In this document: positions 1 through 9,239 of the stretch, in pieces
Position numbering within the stretch: position 1 is the stretch's first letter
How the letters are laid out: every line of letters begins with the position of its first letter
NCBI RefSeq assembly: GCF_003350535.1
Contig: NZ_QQBB01000012.1
Coordinates: 20,263 to 84,262, forward strand
DNA: 64,000 bases
DNA from: Microvirga subterranea
GTDB taxonomy: Bacteria > Pseudomonadota > Alphaproteobacteria > Rhizobiales > Beijerinckiaceae
Direction: 5' to 3'
Notes under the pieces: generated by a model
Seen by the model: the letters and a program-made list of their open reading frames with translations, nothing else
Database searches by the model: none
Told to the model about the DNA's origin: nothing
Translations under genes and position numbers: made by a program

Positions 1-1
1 C

Positions 2-1528
2 GCGCGCCGGATCATTGATGCGGGGGGCGGCATCCGCCGCGCAAGCGAGTTGCCGATTCCTTCGTTCGACCCGGCTCTGTTCGGGGCTGCTCGAGCCTCT
101 TTGCGAAAGAGGTTTCGCGGCTATGTCGCGCCACAAAAGGCCGTCGATCTTGTTGAGATGGCTGTGGCGATACCTTTCGCTGAAGCCAGTGAACGCGAGT
201 ACGAAACTTGTAGAGAGCTGCTCGGATCGCCTCAATCGAAGGCCCTGCGCCATCTATTCGCGGCAGAGCGCGAAGCATTGAAAATCGACGGGCTCTCCGC
301 CGACGCGGCGCCACGCGACATTCGCAAGGTCGCGGTCGTGGGGCCGGGCACGATGGGCCGGGGGATTGCCGCGTGCTACCTCGACGCCGGACTTTCCGTG
401 GTGCTAATCGGGCGGTCGGACGAAAGCCTCGGCAAGGCAAAGGGTGCGATTGCGAGGATCTATGAAAGCGCGCTGAAGCGTGGATCCCTATCAGCGGAGG
501 AGATGGAAAGCCGCCTAAGCCGGCTCACGCTGACGCAATTCTATGACGACCTTGCGGATGTGGATCTCGCGGTCGAGGCGGTCACGGAACAGCATGACGT
601 CAAGGCAGAGGTTTTCCGCAAGCTGGATGCTGCCCTTCGCGATGACGCCATCATTGTCACCAACACCTCTTTTCTCGACATCGAGGAACTCGCGAGCGCG
701 AGCCGCAGGCCTTGGAACGTGGCCGGCATGCACTTCTTCAATCCAGCTCATGTGATGAAGCTCGTGGAGAATGTCCGCGCCTCGCATTCCGCTCCCGATG
801 TTCTTGCGACGATCACCGCACTTGCGCGCAGGCTCGGCAAGACGCCCGTCATGGTGGGACGATCGGAAGGTTTCGTGGCCAATCGCATGCTTTCCAAGCG
901 CACGCGCGAGGCGCAGTTTCTCCTCGAGGAGGGTGCGTCCCCAGCTCAGATCGACCGAGTCTTGAGCGGTTTCGGGTTTCCTATCGGCCCGTTCGCACTC
1001 GCCGATCTCGCCGGCATGGACATCATGGCGGCCGCACGCGCGGCCCGCCGTCCCAGGATGAGCGATCGCGAAAAGAGCTGCAACATCGTCGACCGGCTCG
1101 TCGCTGCGGGCCGGCTCGGACAGAAGACGGGAGCCGGCTACTACCGCTACGACGAGAAACGCATGGCGTCGCCAGATCCGGGAACCGATGAGATTCTTGA
1201 GGCTCATCGCCGCGACAGAGGCATCGCCCCGCGCGAGATCTCCGATGATGAGATTCTAGAGCGCTGCCTTTACGCGATGATCAATGAGGCGGCGAAGATC
1301 CTCGAGGAAGGTGCGGCTGCTAGGCCTGGCGATATCGACGTGATCTGGACCAGTGGGTTCGGATTCCCGCCCTATCTCGGCGGGCCGATGTTCCATGCGG
1401 ACCAGATTGGGATCCGGACGATCAAGGAAGCACTCGATCGCTACAGCGCCCTCGTCGGGCGGGAATACTTCCAGCCTGCACCGCTTATTGAACGGCTCGC
1501 AGCGGAACGGAAGGGTTTCTACGGCTGA
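2..1528 (+). CDS. FadJ/FadB-type 3-hydroxyacyl-CoA dehydrogenase, 5'-truncated by window edge
   Basis: This is the C-terminal part of a multifunctional beta-oxidation protein that oxidises 3-hydroxyacyl-CoA to 3-ketoacyl-CoA with NAD. The frame is open to the first base, so the N-terminal enoyl-CoA hydratase domain presumably lies outside the window. The TTG at position 50 is probably internal. A linker ending in SPQSKALRHLF is typical of the hydratase-dehydrogenase junction. The Rossmann motif VVGPGTMGRGIA follows, then the HFFNPAHVM signature and a C-terminal 3HCDH domain with GFGFPPYLGGP. It starts the plus-strand run leading into ipdA 24 bases downstream, so it probably serves the same pathway (steroid or branched acyl-CoA side chains). 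The family is secure; the exact substrate is not. Confidence 0.88.
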   Translation, partial: ARRIIDAGGGIRRASELPIPSFDPALFGAARASLRKRFRGYVAPQKAVDLVEMAVAIPFAEASEREYETCRELLGSPQSKALRHLFAAEREALKIDGLSADAAPRDIRKVAVVGPGTMGRGIAACYLDAGLSVVLIGRSDESLGKAKGAIARIYESALKRGSLSAEEMESRLSRLTLTQFYDDLADVDLAVEAVTEQHDVKAEVFRKLDAALRDDAIIVTNTSFLDIEELASASRRPWNVAGMHFFNPAHVMKLVENVRASHSAPDVLATITALARRLGKTPVMVGRSEGFVANRMLSKRTREAQFLLEEGASPAQIDRVLSGFGFPIGPFALADLAGMDIMAAARAARRPRMSDREKSCNIVDRLVAAGRLGQKTGAGYYRYDEKRMASPDPGTDEILEAHRRDRGIAPREISDDEILERCLYAMINEAAKILEEGAAARPGDIDVIWTSGFGFPPYLGGPMFHADQIGIRTIKEALDRYSALVGREYFQPAPLIERLAAERKGFYG

Positions 1529-1552
1529 AGAGCCGCGACGATCACGATTTCG

Positions 1553-2458
1553 ATGAACGGGAAGACGGATTTCAAGCCAATGAACAAGGAAATGGATGCC
1601 AAATCGGTTGTCGCGCAGTTGCGGGATGGGATGACAATCGGAGTGGGAGGATGGGGACCGCGCCGTAAGCCGATGGCCCTCATTCGGGAGATCCTGCGAT
1701 CCGATTTGAAGGACCTCACCGTCGTTGCCTATGGTGGCCCCGAGATCGGGATGCTGTGTGCTGCCGGGAAGGTTCACAAGCTTGTCTATGGCTTCGTTTC
1801 TCTCGATGCGATCCCAATCGAGCCCTATTTCCGCAAGGCCCGCGAGGCCGGTGCGGTTGAGGTGGCTGAACTCGATGAAGGCCTGCTTCTTCTGGGACTC
1901 CAGGCGGCCGGCCAGCGATTGCCCTTTCTGCCGACCCGCGTCGGGCTCGGTTCCGATGTGATGACCTACAATCCTTGCCTGAAAACGGTTCGCTCGCCCT
2001 ATGAGGATGGCGAGGAACTGCTGGCGATGAAGGCTATCTGCCTCGACGCGGCGTTGATCCATGTCAGCCGCTCCGACCGGCTCGGCAACACCCAGACCGA
2101 TGGTCCCGATCCGTATTTCGATACCCTGTTTGCCAGGGCCGCCGATCGGGTCTTCGTAACAGCCGAGGAGGTCGTCGATCGGATCGACATCTCCCATCCC
2201 CACCTTGCCAAGAACAACCTGTTCGAACGGGCCTTGGTCACTGGGGTGGTGTCTGCTCCGCTCGGTGCACATCCCACGACGTCGCACGACAGCTATGGAT
2301 GGGACATGGCCCATCTGAAAACCTACGGCGCATCGGCCACCGAAGAAGGTGGATGGAAGCGCTACTTCGACGAATATATCGCTGGGGGCGAGGAGAGTTA
2401 CTTCGATCGCGTTGGCGGTCGTGCTCACGTAAGCGCCCTTCCCATTCCCGCTTTCTGA
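1553..2458 (+). CDS. ipdA: IpdA-like subunit of ring-C hydrolase (CoA-transferase family I alpha)
   Basis: In Mycobacterium and Rhodococcus, IpdA with IpdB hydrolyses the last carbocycle (ring C) of COCHEA-CoA in steroid degradation. It uses the class I CoA-transferase fold without transferring CoA. This 301-residue protein has the characteristic IpdA blocks: RDGMTIGVGGWGPRRKPM near residue 25, VVAYGGPEIGMLC near 57 and LDEGLLLLGLQAA near 107, then FLPTRVGLGSDV. The Glu of LDEG (about residue 109) probably matches the catalytic Glu reported for IpdA. The next gene is the IpdB partner, 12 bases away. The start is uncertain: ATGs at 1580 and 1592 would remove a poorly conserved leader. A generic glutaconate-type CoA-transferase is the alternative, but the neighbours favour IpdA. 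Confidence 0.85.
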   Translation: MNGKTDFKPMNKEMDAKSVVAQLRDGMTIGVGGWGPRRKPMALIREILRSDLKDLTVVAYGGPEIGMLCAAGKVHKLVYGFVSLDAIPIEPYFRKAREAGAVEVAELDEGLLLLGLQAAGQRLPFLPTRVGLGSDVMTYNPCLKTVRSPYEDGEELLAMKAICLDAALIHVSRSDRLGNTQTDGPDPYFDTLFARAADRVFVTAEEVVDRIDISHPHLAKNNLFERALVTGVVSAPLGAHPTTSHDSYGWDMAHLKTYGASATEEGGWKRYFDEYIAGGEESYFDRVGGRAHVSALPIPAF

Positions 2459-2470
2459 TCAGGACACGAT

Positions 2471-3268
2471 ATGACCAACGCTACCGATTTTTCACTCGCA
2501 GAACTGGTGATCGTCGCTGCAGCGGAAGCCTGGCGGGGTGACGGCGAAATGCTGGCAACCGGGATTGGTCCCCTGCCGCGCATTGCGGCTGGCCTCGCGA
2601 AACTGACCTTCGCTCCCGGCCTCATGCTAACGGATGGCGAAGCTTATACCGTCGAGGAGCCGATTCCGCTGGGCCCGCGCGGCGATCACCCGTTGATGCC
2701 TTCAGGCTGGATGCCCTACAGCCGGATCTTTGACAGCGTGTGGAGCGGCAGGCGACATGCCATGGTGACGCCGGTGCAGGTTGACCGGTTCGCGCAGGCG
2801 AACATTTCCGCGCTCGGAGATTTCCGGAAACCGAAAGTGCAGATGCTTGGCGTCCGAGGATTTCCCGGGAACAGCGTTTGTCACAAGAACTCCATGTTCC
2901 TGCCCAACCACAGCAAACGGACGTTCCCGGAAGCTGAAGTTGATGTCGTCGCCAGCGTTGGCCACAATCCCTCGCGCTGGCCACTGAACGCCAACCGCAA
3001 GCCGGTGGATATCGGCATCGTCGTCACGAACCTCTGCGTTTTCGACTACAACGGGCCCAACCATGCGGCGCAGGTTCTCTCGCTTCATCCAGGCGTAACC
3101 TTCGAGGAGGTACAGGCGCAGACGGGCTTTCCGCTTCTCCGGGGGCCGAACATGCATGTGAGTGCGGCGCCGAGCGAGGAACAACTCGCGATCATTCGCC
3201 ACCTCGATCCCAGTCAAATTCGCGCCTCCGTCATCAAGGGTAACCCGCCGGGCCAGAAGGCGGCATAG
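2471..3268 (+). CDS. ipdB: IpdB-like subunit of ring-C hydrolase (CoA-transferase family I beta)
   Basis: This is the beta partner of the IpdAB hydrolase, 265 residues against about 250 in actinobacteria. Shared blocks are RLAKLTF-like AGLAKLTFAPGLMLTDGEA near residue 40, GWMPYSRIFD near 78, QVDRFAQANISALG near 98, GVRGFPGN near 122, and NLCVFDYNGP followed by LSHPGVT-like LSLHPGVTFEEV. An AGGA ribosome-binding site lies 6 bases before the ATG. The gene sits immediately after ipdA and before an acyl-CoA dehydrogenase in one apparent operon. The products should form a heterotetramer in the cytoplasm. Family-level assignment is strong. Exact substrate identity (steroid C-ring versus another cyclic beta-diketone-like CoA ester) is inferred from the whole cluster. 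Confidence 0.85.
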   Translation: MTNATDFSLAELVIVAAAEAWRGDGEMLATGIGPLPRIAAGLAKLTFAPGLMLTDGEAYTVEEPIPLGPRGDHPLMPSGWMPYSRIFDSVWSGRRHAMVTPVQVDRFAQANISALGDFRKPKVQMLGVRGFPGNSVCHKNSMFLPNHSKRTFPEAEVDVVASVGHNPSRWPLNANRKPVDIGIVVTNLCVFDYNGPNHAAQVLSLHPGVTFEEVQAQTGFPLLRGPNMHVSAAPSEEQLAIIRHLDPSQIRASVIKGNPPGQKAA

Positions 3269-3289
3269 CAACAGAGGCAGCTTGCAGCG

Positions 3290-4498
3290 ATGGACTTCAC
3301 ATACAGTGCCCGAACGACCGAGTTGCTCGGAAGGCTCGGCGCCTTCATGGATGCATACATCTATCCGAATGAGCGCCGCTATCACGAGGAGGTCGAGGCG
3401 AACCGGTGGGGTCACCCGCCGGTCCTGGAGGAGCTGAAGGCAAAGGCGAAGGCCGCTGGCCTATGGAACCTGTTCCTGCCGGATTCCCATCACGGTGCCA
3501 GGCTCAGCAACGTGGAATACGCGCCCCTCTGCGAGATGATGGGGCGTGTCCAATTCTCCTCTCAGGTCTTCAATTGTTCAGCTCCCGACACAGGGAATAT
3601 CGAAACCTTGGAGCGCTACGGGACACCGGAGCAGAAGGCACGATGGCTGCCGCCTCTTCTCGCCGGAGAGATCCGCTCTGCCTTCGCCATGACGGAGCCG
3701 GATGTCGCCTCGAGCGATGCGACCAATATCCGTAGCTCCATCCGTCGGGACGGAGACCATTATGTGATCAATGGCCATAAGTGGTGGATCTCCGGAGTTG
3801 GCGATGCGCGCTGCGAGCTCCTGATCTTCATGGGAAAGACCAATCCAGACGCGCCGAAGCACCTGCAGCAATCCATGATCCTCGTTCCGCTGAAGACGCC
3901 GGGGGTAACGGTAGTCCGTCCCATGCACGTCTTCGGCTATGACGATGCTCCGCACGGGCACATGGAGATCACCTTCGAGGATGTACGTGTTCCTGTCGAG
4001 AATATCCTTCTGGGCGAAGGGCGCGGATTTGAGATCGCCCAGGGCCGTCTCGGACCAGGACGCATTCATCATTGCATGCGGCTCGTGGGCCTCGCAGAGC
4101 GCTGCCTGGAATTGATGTGCCGGCGCGTCAAGGGCCGTGTCGCTTTTGGCCGCCCGATCGCGGAGCAGTCGGTCACGCTCGAGCGCATCGCCGAATCACG
4201 CATTCTCATCGATCAGGCTCGCCTTCTGACCCTCAAGGCGGCCTACATGATGGATACGGTCGGCAACAAGGAAGCCAAGGCCGAGATCGCCATGATCAAG
4301 GTCGCCGCGCCCAACATGGCCTGTAGGGTCATCGATTGGGCGATCCAGGCCCATGGCGCCGCTGGCTTGTCGCAGGATTTCGTTCTGGCAAACTATTACG
4401 CGCATGCGCGCAAGATCCGATTCGCCGATGGGCCGGACGAGGTTCATCGCAATCAGATCGGCCGGATCGAACTCGCCAAGTATGCCGACCGGCTTTAG
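3290..4498 (+). CDS. Acyl-CoA dehydrogenase, ACAD10/11 type
   Basis: This FAD-dependent acyl-CoA dehydrogenase introduces an alpha-beta double bond, passing electrons to ETF. The 402-residue protein shows the FAD/substrate motif [15 protein letters not shown] near residue 130, the GHKWWISG block, and a C-terminal [11 protein letters not shown] segment near 355 followed by [16 protein letters not shown]. The [13 protein letters not shown] and ADGPDEVH signatures are those of the ACAD10/ACAD11 and LvaC group rather than classical short-chain enzymes. It lies 21 bases after ipdB and 12 bases before a kinase-fold gene. ACAD10/11-type proteins are repeatedly coupled to such kinases in 4-hydroxyacyl-CoA degradation. 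It could instead be a FadE of MOODA-CoA or side-chain oxidation. Confidence 0.88.
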   Translation: MDFTYSARTTELLGRLGAFMDAYIYPNERRYHEEVEANRWGHPPVLEELKAKAKAAGLWNLFLPDSHHGARLSNVEYAPLCEMMGRVQFSSQVFNCSAPDTGNIETLERYGTPEQKARWLPPLLAGEIRSAFAMTEPDVASSDATNIRSSIRRDGDHYVINGHKWWISGVGDARCELLIFMGKTNPDAPKHLQQSMILVPLKTPGVTVVRPMHVFGYDDAPHGHMEITFEDVRVPVENILLGEGRGFEIAQGRLGPGRIHHCMRLVGLAERCLELMCRRVKGRVAFGRPIAEQSVTLERIAESRILIDQARLLTLKAAYMMDTVGNKEAKAEIAMIKVAAPNMACRVIDWAIQAHGAAGLSQDFVLANYYAHARKIRFADGPDEVHRNQIGRIELAKYADRL

Positions 4499-4510
4499 GC
4501 GGTAGATGCC

Positions 4511-5581
4511 ATGGACGCAAACCGCTTCGCTGGGACCGAACCGCTGCCGCCGCAGAGCCAGATCGATCCGGAGCGTCTGCGACGCTATCTGCGGGAGCAT
4601 CTGCCTCAATGTTCGGGCGATATGACGATCGAGCGCTTCCGAGGCGGGCAATCGAACCCGACACTTCTCCTGACCTTCTCGGGCGGGACGCGGCTCGTCC
4701 TGCGCAAGAAGCCGGATGGCAAGCTTCTCGCCTCGGCCCACGCGGTGGACCGGGAGCACCGTGTCGTCAGCGCCCTCGCAGAAAGCGGCGTTCCAGTCGC
4801 GCGTGTGCATCTCCTGTGCGAGGACGAAAGCATCGTGGGGGCGATGTTCTATGTGATGGACTATGTGGAAGGGCGCTCCTTCTGGGAACCGGCGCTTCCG
4901 GAGCTTTCTCCGGAGGAAAGGAAGGCGATTTATCTTGAGATGAACCGCGTCGTCGCACGTCTTCACACGGTGGATTATACGGCAAGGGGCCTTGAGACCT
5001 TCGGCAGGCCGATGAACTACATCGCGCGCCAAGTCGCACGTTGGACGACGCAGTATCGCGCCTCTGAGACCATATCCATCTCGGCGATGGACCGATTGAT
5101 CGAATGGCTCCCAGATAACATTCCCCCTGAGTCCCGGCACGCACTCCTGCACGGGGATTTCCGCATCGACAATCTCATCTTTGATGCCCGTGCGGCGAGG
5201 ATCGTTGCCGTTCTCGATTGGGAATTATCGACGCTGGGCGATCCTATAGCCGATTTTGCGTATCACATGCTGACGTGGCATTTCTCGCCCAAGCTCTTCC
5301 GGGGATTGTCAGGCCTCGATCTCATGTCACTCGGAATACCGGATGAGCGCACCTACCGCGATCTCTATCTTTCGACGACGGGACAAGCGAACGTTTCGGA
5401 TCGCCAATGGTATGCCTATCTCGCTTTCAGCCTGTTCCGGGTTGCGGCAATCCGCCAGGGCATCATGAAGCGCGTCGTTGACGGCACCGCGTCGAACGCT
5501 CATGCCCGCGAGGCGGGCGCGCTCGCAGGCACCGTTGCCGAACTGGGATGGCGATATGCCGAAAGGGCCATGCGTGCATGA
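4511..5581 (+). CDS. Aminoglycoside-phosphotransferase-fold kinase (ACAD10/LvaA-like)
   Basis: This 356-residue protein has the APH/choline-kinase fold. Visible features are the N-terminal lobe with RFRGGQSNPTLLL and LVLRKKP (nucleotide-binding lysines, near residues 40-62), the catalytic loop LLHGDFRIDNLIFD near 213, and the metal-binding VLDWELSTLGDP near 236. This subgroup is the N-terminal kinase domain of human ACAD10/11 and the bacterial LvaA protein, which phosphorylate the hydroxyl of 4-hydroxyacyl-CoA so that a partner dehydrogenase can eliminate it. It is encoded 12 bases after such a dehydrogenase, supporting a two-gene module. Antibiotic resistance is unlikely given motif type and context. 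The substrate is unknown. Confidence 0.85.
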   Translation: MDANRFAGTEPLPPQSQIDPERLRRYLREHLPQCSGDMTIERFRGGQSNPTLLLTFSGGTRLVLRKKPDGKLLASAHAVDREHRVVSALAESGVPVARVHLLCEDESIVGAMFYVMDYVEGRSFWEPALPELSPEERKAIYLEMNRVVARLHTVDYTARGLETFGRPMNYIARQVARWTTQYRASETISISAMDRLIEWLPDNIPPESRHALLHGDFRIDNLIFDARAARIVAVLDWELSTLGDPIADFAYHMLTWHFSPKLFRGLSGLDLMSLGIPDERTYRDLYLSTTGQANVSDRQWYAYLAFSLFRVAAIRQGIMKRVVDGTASNAHAREAGALAGTVAELGWRYAERAMRA

Positions 5582-5695
5582 CACGGTTCCGCCGATGCCG
5601 CAGCGATGCATCGCATGGCGAAGGAGCGGGAGGCGTTTTAGCACGCGGCATCGGAAGTGGAGAACCTCGGCAGCATCGGATCGGCCGTTAGTCCC

Positions 5696-5705
5696 TTCAG
5701 ACGAT
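5696..5705 (+). promoter_or_regulatory. Candidate operator TTCAGACGAT upstream of thiolase
   Basis: The word TTCAGACGAT lies in the 198-base gap between the kinase gene and the thiolase, 75 bases before the thiolase start. The same word or TTCGGACGAT recurs at 9086, 9145 and, inverted, 24182, always between genes. The gap implies that the thiolase has its own promoter. Binding protein unknown; the TetR or LuxR regulator of this window are candidates. Confidence 0.4.
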
Positions 5706-5779
5706 GCCGCGACGGCGTTCGAAATCTACGCAAGGCGTACATGGCAAGCCGACAGGTTGTAGCTATCAGGAGAACTCTC

Positions 5780-6985
5780 TTGCGCGAAGCAGTCATCGTT
5801 TCCGTCGCTCGCACCTCCATTGGCAAGGCTTTCCGAGGAGCCTTCAATGACACGGAGGCGCCAGCCCTATCCGGGCATGTGGTGCGCGAAGCCGTCGCCC
5901 GCGCCGGCATTGCGCCGGATGAGGTCGAGGATGTAGTGCTAGGCTGTGCCGCCCAGCAGGGGACGCAGGGCTACAATATCGGCCGACTTACGGCGGCCGC
6001 CGCCGGTCTGCCGGATTCTGTTCCAGGCGTGACGATCGACCGCATGTGCTCTTCGGGTCTCATGGCCGTCGCCACCGCGGCGAAGCAGATCATGGTCGAC
6101 GGGATGGACACCGTCGTCGCAGGTGGCGTCGAATCCATCAGCCTCACGCAGAACAAACATAAGAACACCTATCGTGCCCGGTCGGAGACGGTGGTCGCCC
6201 ATTGGCCCCACATGTATATGACCATGATCGAGACAGCCGAGATCGTCGCGCGCAAATACGGTATAAGCCGCGATGTGCAGGACGAGTTCTCGCTTGCCAG
6301 TCAGTTGCGCACGGCGGCAGCCTATAAGGCTGGCCGCTTCAGCGACGAGATCGTGCCGATTCCCTCGCGCAAGGTGATCGTTGACAAGGTCACCGGCGAA
6401 GCACGCTACGAGACCGTAACGCTGGCCGAGGACGAAGGCTATCGTGCGGACACGAGCCTTGAAGGGCTTGCAAAGTTGAACCCGGTTTTCTCCGATGGCG
6501 AGACAATCGGGAAGGGTGAGTTCGTGACAGCGGGCAACGCGTCCCAGTTGTCCGACGGCGCAGCAGCCCTCGTGCTCATGGAGGCGCGGCACGCCGCGTC
6601 CCGGGGCCTTCAGCCGCTAGGCATCTATCGCGGCATGGCAGTCGCGGGGTGTCCGCCCGAGGAAATGGGAATCGGACCGGCCCTGGTCGTGCCGAAGCTC
6701 CTGGCGCAGCATGGCCTGACGATCGATGATATCGGCCTGTGGGAGCTGAACGAAGCCTTTGCGAGTCAGGCGGTGTATTGCCGCGATCGCCTCGGCATCG
6801 ATCCAGACAAGGTCAACGTGAATGGCGGCGCTATAGCGATCGGTCATCCCTTTGGTATGACGGGGGCTCGCATGACGGGCCATCTTCTCATCGAAGGTCG
6901 TCGCCGCGGCGTTAAATACGGTGTCGTGACGATGTGCGTCGGTGGCGGGATGGGGGCTGCGGGCCTGTTCGAAATCCTGCCATAG
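5780..6985 (+). CDS. fadA6: Acetyl-CoA C-acyltransferase (thiolase), FadA6-like
   Basis: Thiolytic cleavage of a 3-ketoacyl-CoA, about 401 residues from a TTG start. TTG at 5780 is chosen because CAGGAGA precedes it by 6 bases and translation then begins [12 protein letters not shown], the normal thiolase N-terminus; the longer open frame from 5657 has no conserved extension. The nucleophilic Cys is in [10 protein letters not shown] near residue 90. The acid-base residues are the His of GHPFGMTG and the Cys of [10 protein letters not shown] at the C-terminus. In the HIP pathway FadA6 cleaves the product of IpdAB, which fits this position after ipdAB-acad-aph. It may have its own promoter in the preceding 198-base gap. 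A general FadA role cannot be excluded. Confidence 0.87.
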   Translation: MREAVIVSVARTSIGKAFRGAFNDTEAPALSGHVVREAVARAGIAPDEVEDVVLGCAAQQGTQGYNIGRLTAAAAGLPDSVPGVTIDRMCSSGLMAVATAAKQIMVDGMDTVVAGGVESISLTQNKHKNTYRARSETVVAHWPHMYMTMIETAEIVARKYGISRDVQDEFSLASQLRTAAAYKAGRFSDEIVPIPSRKVIVDKVTGEARYETVTLAEDEGYRADTSLEGLAKLNPVFSDGETIGKGEFVTAGNASQLSDGAAALVLMEARHAASRGLQPLGIYRGMAVAGCPPEEMGIGPALVVPKLLAQHGLTIDDIGLWELNEAFASQAVYCRDRLGIDPDKVNVNGGAIAIGHPFGMTGARMTGHLLIEGRRRGVKYGVVTMCVGGGMGAAGLFEILP

Positions 6986-6986
6986 A

Positions 6987-7020
6987 AACCTGGCTTCCCC
7001 AGGGCTGCAGAAGCCGGGTT
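6987..7020. terminator. Bidirectional hairpin between thiolase and TetR genes
   Basis: AACCTGGCTTC (6987-6997) pairs with GAAGCCGGGTT (7010-7020) across a 12-base loop with one G-U pair. It lies 1 base after the thiolase stop and 16 bases beyond the end of the convergent tetR gene. There is no strong U-tract, so efficiency is uncertain. Confidence 0.5.
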
Positions 7021-7036
7021 CAGCGGCTCGGCGACG

Positions 7037-7837
7037 CTATTTCAGCAGGTTCTCCAGGGCGTCGATCTGCTGCCTGAGGCCGTCGATAGTCCGTCGGATT
7101 TCCTCGGAATCGCCGGACTGATTGTGCGACGCCTTCAGTCCTTGGAGCGCGAGATCGGCAATGATGCTCGCAATTTCCGCCGGCGTCTTCCGGCCGTACG
7201 GCGAGTACCAGCGCGACGTCCAATTGGCCATGCCGATGACGGCAAAGGCGGCAATCTTGGGGTCGACCTCCCGGAACTCGCCATTGGCGATGCCTTCGGA
7301 GATGCAGCGGACATAGAAATCGTAGATGTGGCGGCGCCCGAGGTTATAGAGCGGGCCGAGCTCCTCCGGAATCTGTGTCTCCAGGCGGGAGAGAAGAATG
7401 AAGCGGGCCCCGGAGGAGAGCCGCCGGACGATCCCGTCGACGACGGCGCGGCGCAGCCTTTCCGTGGCCGAAAGGCCGGCTTCCTCAATCAGTTCCTGCA
7501 ATAGGTGGGACGGCGTCAGCGCCTCCGCCTCCACAAGGGCCGCAAGAATCTCCTCCTTGTTGCGGAAGTAATGATAGACTGCGGAACGTCCCAAGCCGAG
7601 AGCCTTCGCGATATCGTTGATGCTGGTCTGGACGTAACCCTTCTTGTCGAAGAGTTCGGCCGCGATATCGATGAGCTGCTCGCGCACGAGCTCCTTACGG
7701 GGGTTGGTCGCAAGCTTCGACTCCTTGGCCCGCAGAGCGGCGGACCATTTCGAGGTCTTTTCCTGAGTGGCGATCGCTGCCGAATCTCCCGGGTTTCTCG
7801 CCTCACGTGTCGTATTGCTCAAGGTAGGTTCCTTCAT
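7037..7837 (-). CDS. TetR-family transcriptional regulator (KstR2-position)
   Basis: A one-component repressor of about 266 residues. The N-terminal HTH is seen in RKELVREQLIDIAAELFDKKG followed by QTSINDIAKALGLGRSAVYHYFRNKEEIL (about residues 45-95). The ligand domain follows, and a short coiled-coil-like tail (RRTIDGLRQQIDALENLL) ends the protein. The ATG at 7837 is chosen because the longer frame to 7969 runs into the upstream SDR gene. It is transcribed 40 bases after that SDR, so they share an operon that diverges from ipdC. In mycobacteria the HIP genes are repressed by the TetR protein KstR2, sensing HIP-CoA. A similar role here is inference; I saw no copy of the mycobacterial KstR2 operator palindrome. 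Confidence 0.85.
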   Translation of the reverse strand: MKEPTLSNTTREARNPGDSAAIATQEKTSKWSAALRAKESKLATNPRKELVREQLIDIAAELFDKKGYVQTSINDIAKALGLGRSAVYHYFRNKEEILAALVEAEALTPSHLLQELIEEAGLSATERLRRAVVDGIVRRLSSGARFILLSRLETQIPEELGPLYNLGRRHIYDFYVRCISEGIANGEFREVDPKIAAFAVIGMANWTSRWYSPYGRKTPAEIASIIADLALQGLKASHNQSGDSEEIRRTIDGLRQQIDALENLLK

Positions 7838-7877
7838 CAGGTCTCGGGGACACCCTGCCGAGTGTCCCATTATAGCA

Positions 7878-8816
7878 TCATGATTGGCCACGTAAGGGGT
7901 GCGGGCCGGTTCCGAACCCCTCCTGCTTGGATCGACCAGACTCTGACGGGCCGGCATAGGACAGGCCAAGTTTGTGCTGCCTGTGGCGCAAATACCGCTC
8001 GAACGCGTCGATGACGGCGTCGAAGGTCCACTCTCCCTCCAGGACGGGATCGGCTATCGTGGGGTGGCTGACAAACGACAGCTGTCGGCCCGCGATGCGA
8101 ACGACCTGGCCGTGAATACCGCGGGCCTGGTCGGATAGCAGGTAGCTGATCACCGGCGCGCTCACTTGGGGGGACGGCAGGATGTCGGATGGGATCTCGT
8201 GGTCGGGCGGCCGGACTGCGAGATGGGCCTTGTGCTGGGCCGCCATCGCTGTCTCAGCGAGGGGAGAGATAGCATTGATGCGCACCCCCGTGCCAGCCAA
8301 CTCCATGGCCCAGCTGTAGGTCAGCGCCGCAACAGCCGCTTTCGTGGCGCCATATCCACCTAGGGCGGTGGTTCCGGCTTGCGATCCTGAGGTCACGGTC
8401 ACGATGGAACCGCCGGTACCCTGCGCGAGCATGGCTTTCGCGGCCGCGCTGGCACAGGCTGCCGTTCCCAGGAGATTGACCTCGAACATTTGCCGGAGAT
8501 CACGCTCATTCCAGTCCAAGATCCGCCCATGGTACAGGACCCCCGCATTGGCGACGAAGCCGGACAGGGTCCCGAATTCGGCGGTGCAGCGATCGACGAG
8601 AGCTTGCGCGGTCTCCCAGCGTGCGACATCCCCCGCATGAGCCAATGCCGATCCGCCCGCCTGCCGGATCGCCGCCGCCGTTTGCTCCGCTCTGCCGACA
8701 TCGATGTCATTGACAACGATGTTCGCACCGAGGGATGCGGCATGGTGCGCATAGGCAGCGCCGAGGCCCGAGCCCGCTCCCGTGACCACAACCGATTTCC
8801 CCGACAGCGCGCTCAT
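7878..8816 (-). CDS. Short-chain dehydrogenase/reductase
   Basis: A classical SDR of about 312 residues, probably acting on a CoA-bound hydroxy or keto intermediate. It shows the nucleotide motif TGAGSGLGAAYA, the NAGVLYHG block near residue 90, a Ser in TVTSGSQAG, and the catalytic YGATK near 160. The start at 8816 is fixed by AGGAGG 4 bases upstream; the longer frame to 9086 has no conserved residues. The C-terminal extension (VLEGEWTFDAVIDAFERYL) resembles SDRs related to the HSD17B4 dehydrogenase domain. It forms an operon with the tetR gene and diverges from ipdC. SDRs also occur beside the ipd genes in Mycobacterium tuberculosis (Rv3548c, Rv3549c). Substrate unknown. Confidence 0.85.
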   Translation of the reverse strand: MSALSGKSVVVTGAGSGLGAAYAHHAASLGANIVVNDIDVGRAEQTAAAIRQAGGSALAHAGDVARWETAQALVDRCTAEFGTLSGFVANAGVLYHGRILDWNERDLRQMFEVNLLGTAACASAAAKAMLAQGTGGSIVTVTSGSQAGTTALGGYGATKAAVAALTYSWAMELAGTGVRINAISPLAETAMAAQHKAHLAVRPPDHEIPSDILPSPQVSAPVISYLLSDQARGIHGQVVRIAGRQLSFVSHPTIADPVLEGEWTFDAVIDAFERYLRHRQHKLGLSYAGPSESGRSKQEGFGTGPHPLRGQS

Positions 8817-9239
8817 GAAGCCTCCTTCTATGCCCCATGACGGGGACCCAGGGTCGTACCGTAGTTCCCGGCCATGACTTAGCCTTCGAGGGACTGGAGC
8901 CATGTCATCAAGCCGTCGGACCTCCATCCCTGGCCGCAGGCCGCAGCGGCGTTTCTCCGGTCCCCGAGACTGCCCCTGCAATGCGAGCCGCATTTCCACC
9001 GGATCGTCGACAAGGCATGTGGGTCCGTGCCTGCTGTTGAGACGGGCTCGATTGGACGCCTCCGCAAGGGGGCCTTCATCCTTCATTCGGACGATATGGC
9101 CGAATTTCCGGCACCGATCCGCCGCAAGTCAGGATGGTAGTTCATTCAGACGATGCTCAGTCGGGTCGGGCATCGCATTCAGATCGGGTTGCCATGGCCG
9201 TTGCTTGGTCGGCCTCCAGGCATTGGGAGAGGTTCGTGA
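8817..9239. promoter_or_regulatory. Divergent control region between SDR-tetR and ipdC operons, with two candidate operators
   Basis: A 423-base gene-free interval separating two divergent operons. It contains TTCATTCGGACGAT at 9082-9095 and TTCATTCAGACGAT at 9141-9154, near-identical 14-mers 59 bases apart on the same strand. The first copy is also embedded in the inverted repeat ATTCGG-N9-CCGAAT (9085-9105). A weaker relative, ATTCAGATCGG, occurs near 9177. These are the best operator candidates for the local regulator. No convincing sigma70 hexamer pair was assigned. Confidence 0.5.

Noticed and set aside
515..2428. Long minus-strand frames over the first genes
   Set aside because: They are antisense to the dehydrogenase and ipdA, which have strong conserved motifs.
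4511..5581. Aminoglycoside resistance kinase
   Set aside because: The fold is shared, but motifs and pairing with an ACAD fit the ACAD10/LvaA group, not resistance enzymes.
7838..8816. A mycobacterial-type KstR2 operator (CAAG-N2-CTTG core)
   Set aside because: Looked for it around tetR and in the divergent region and found no convincing copy.
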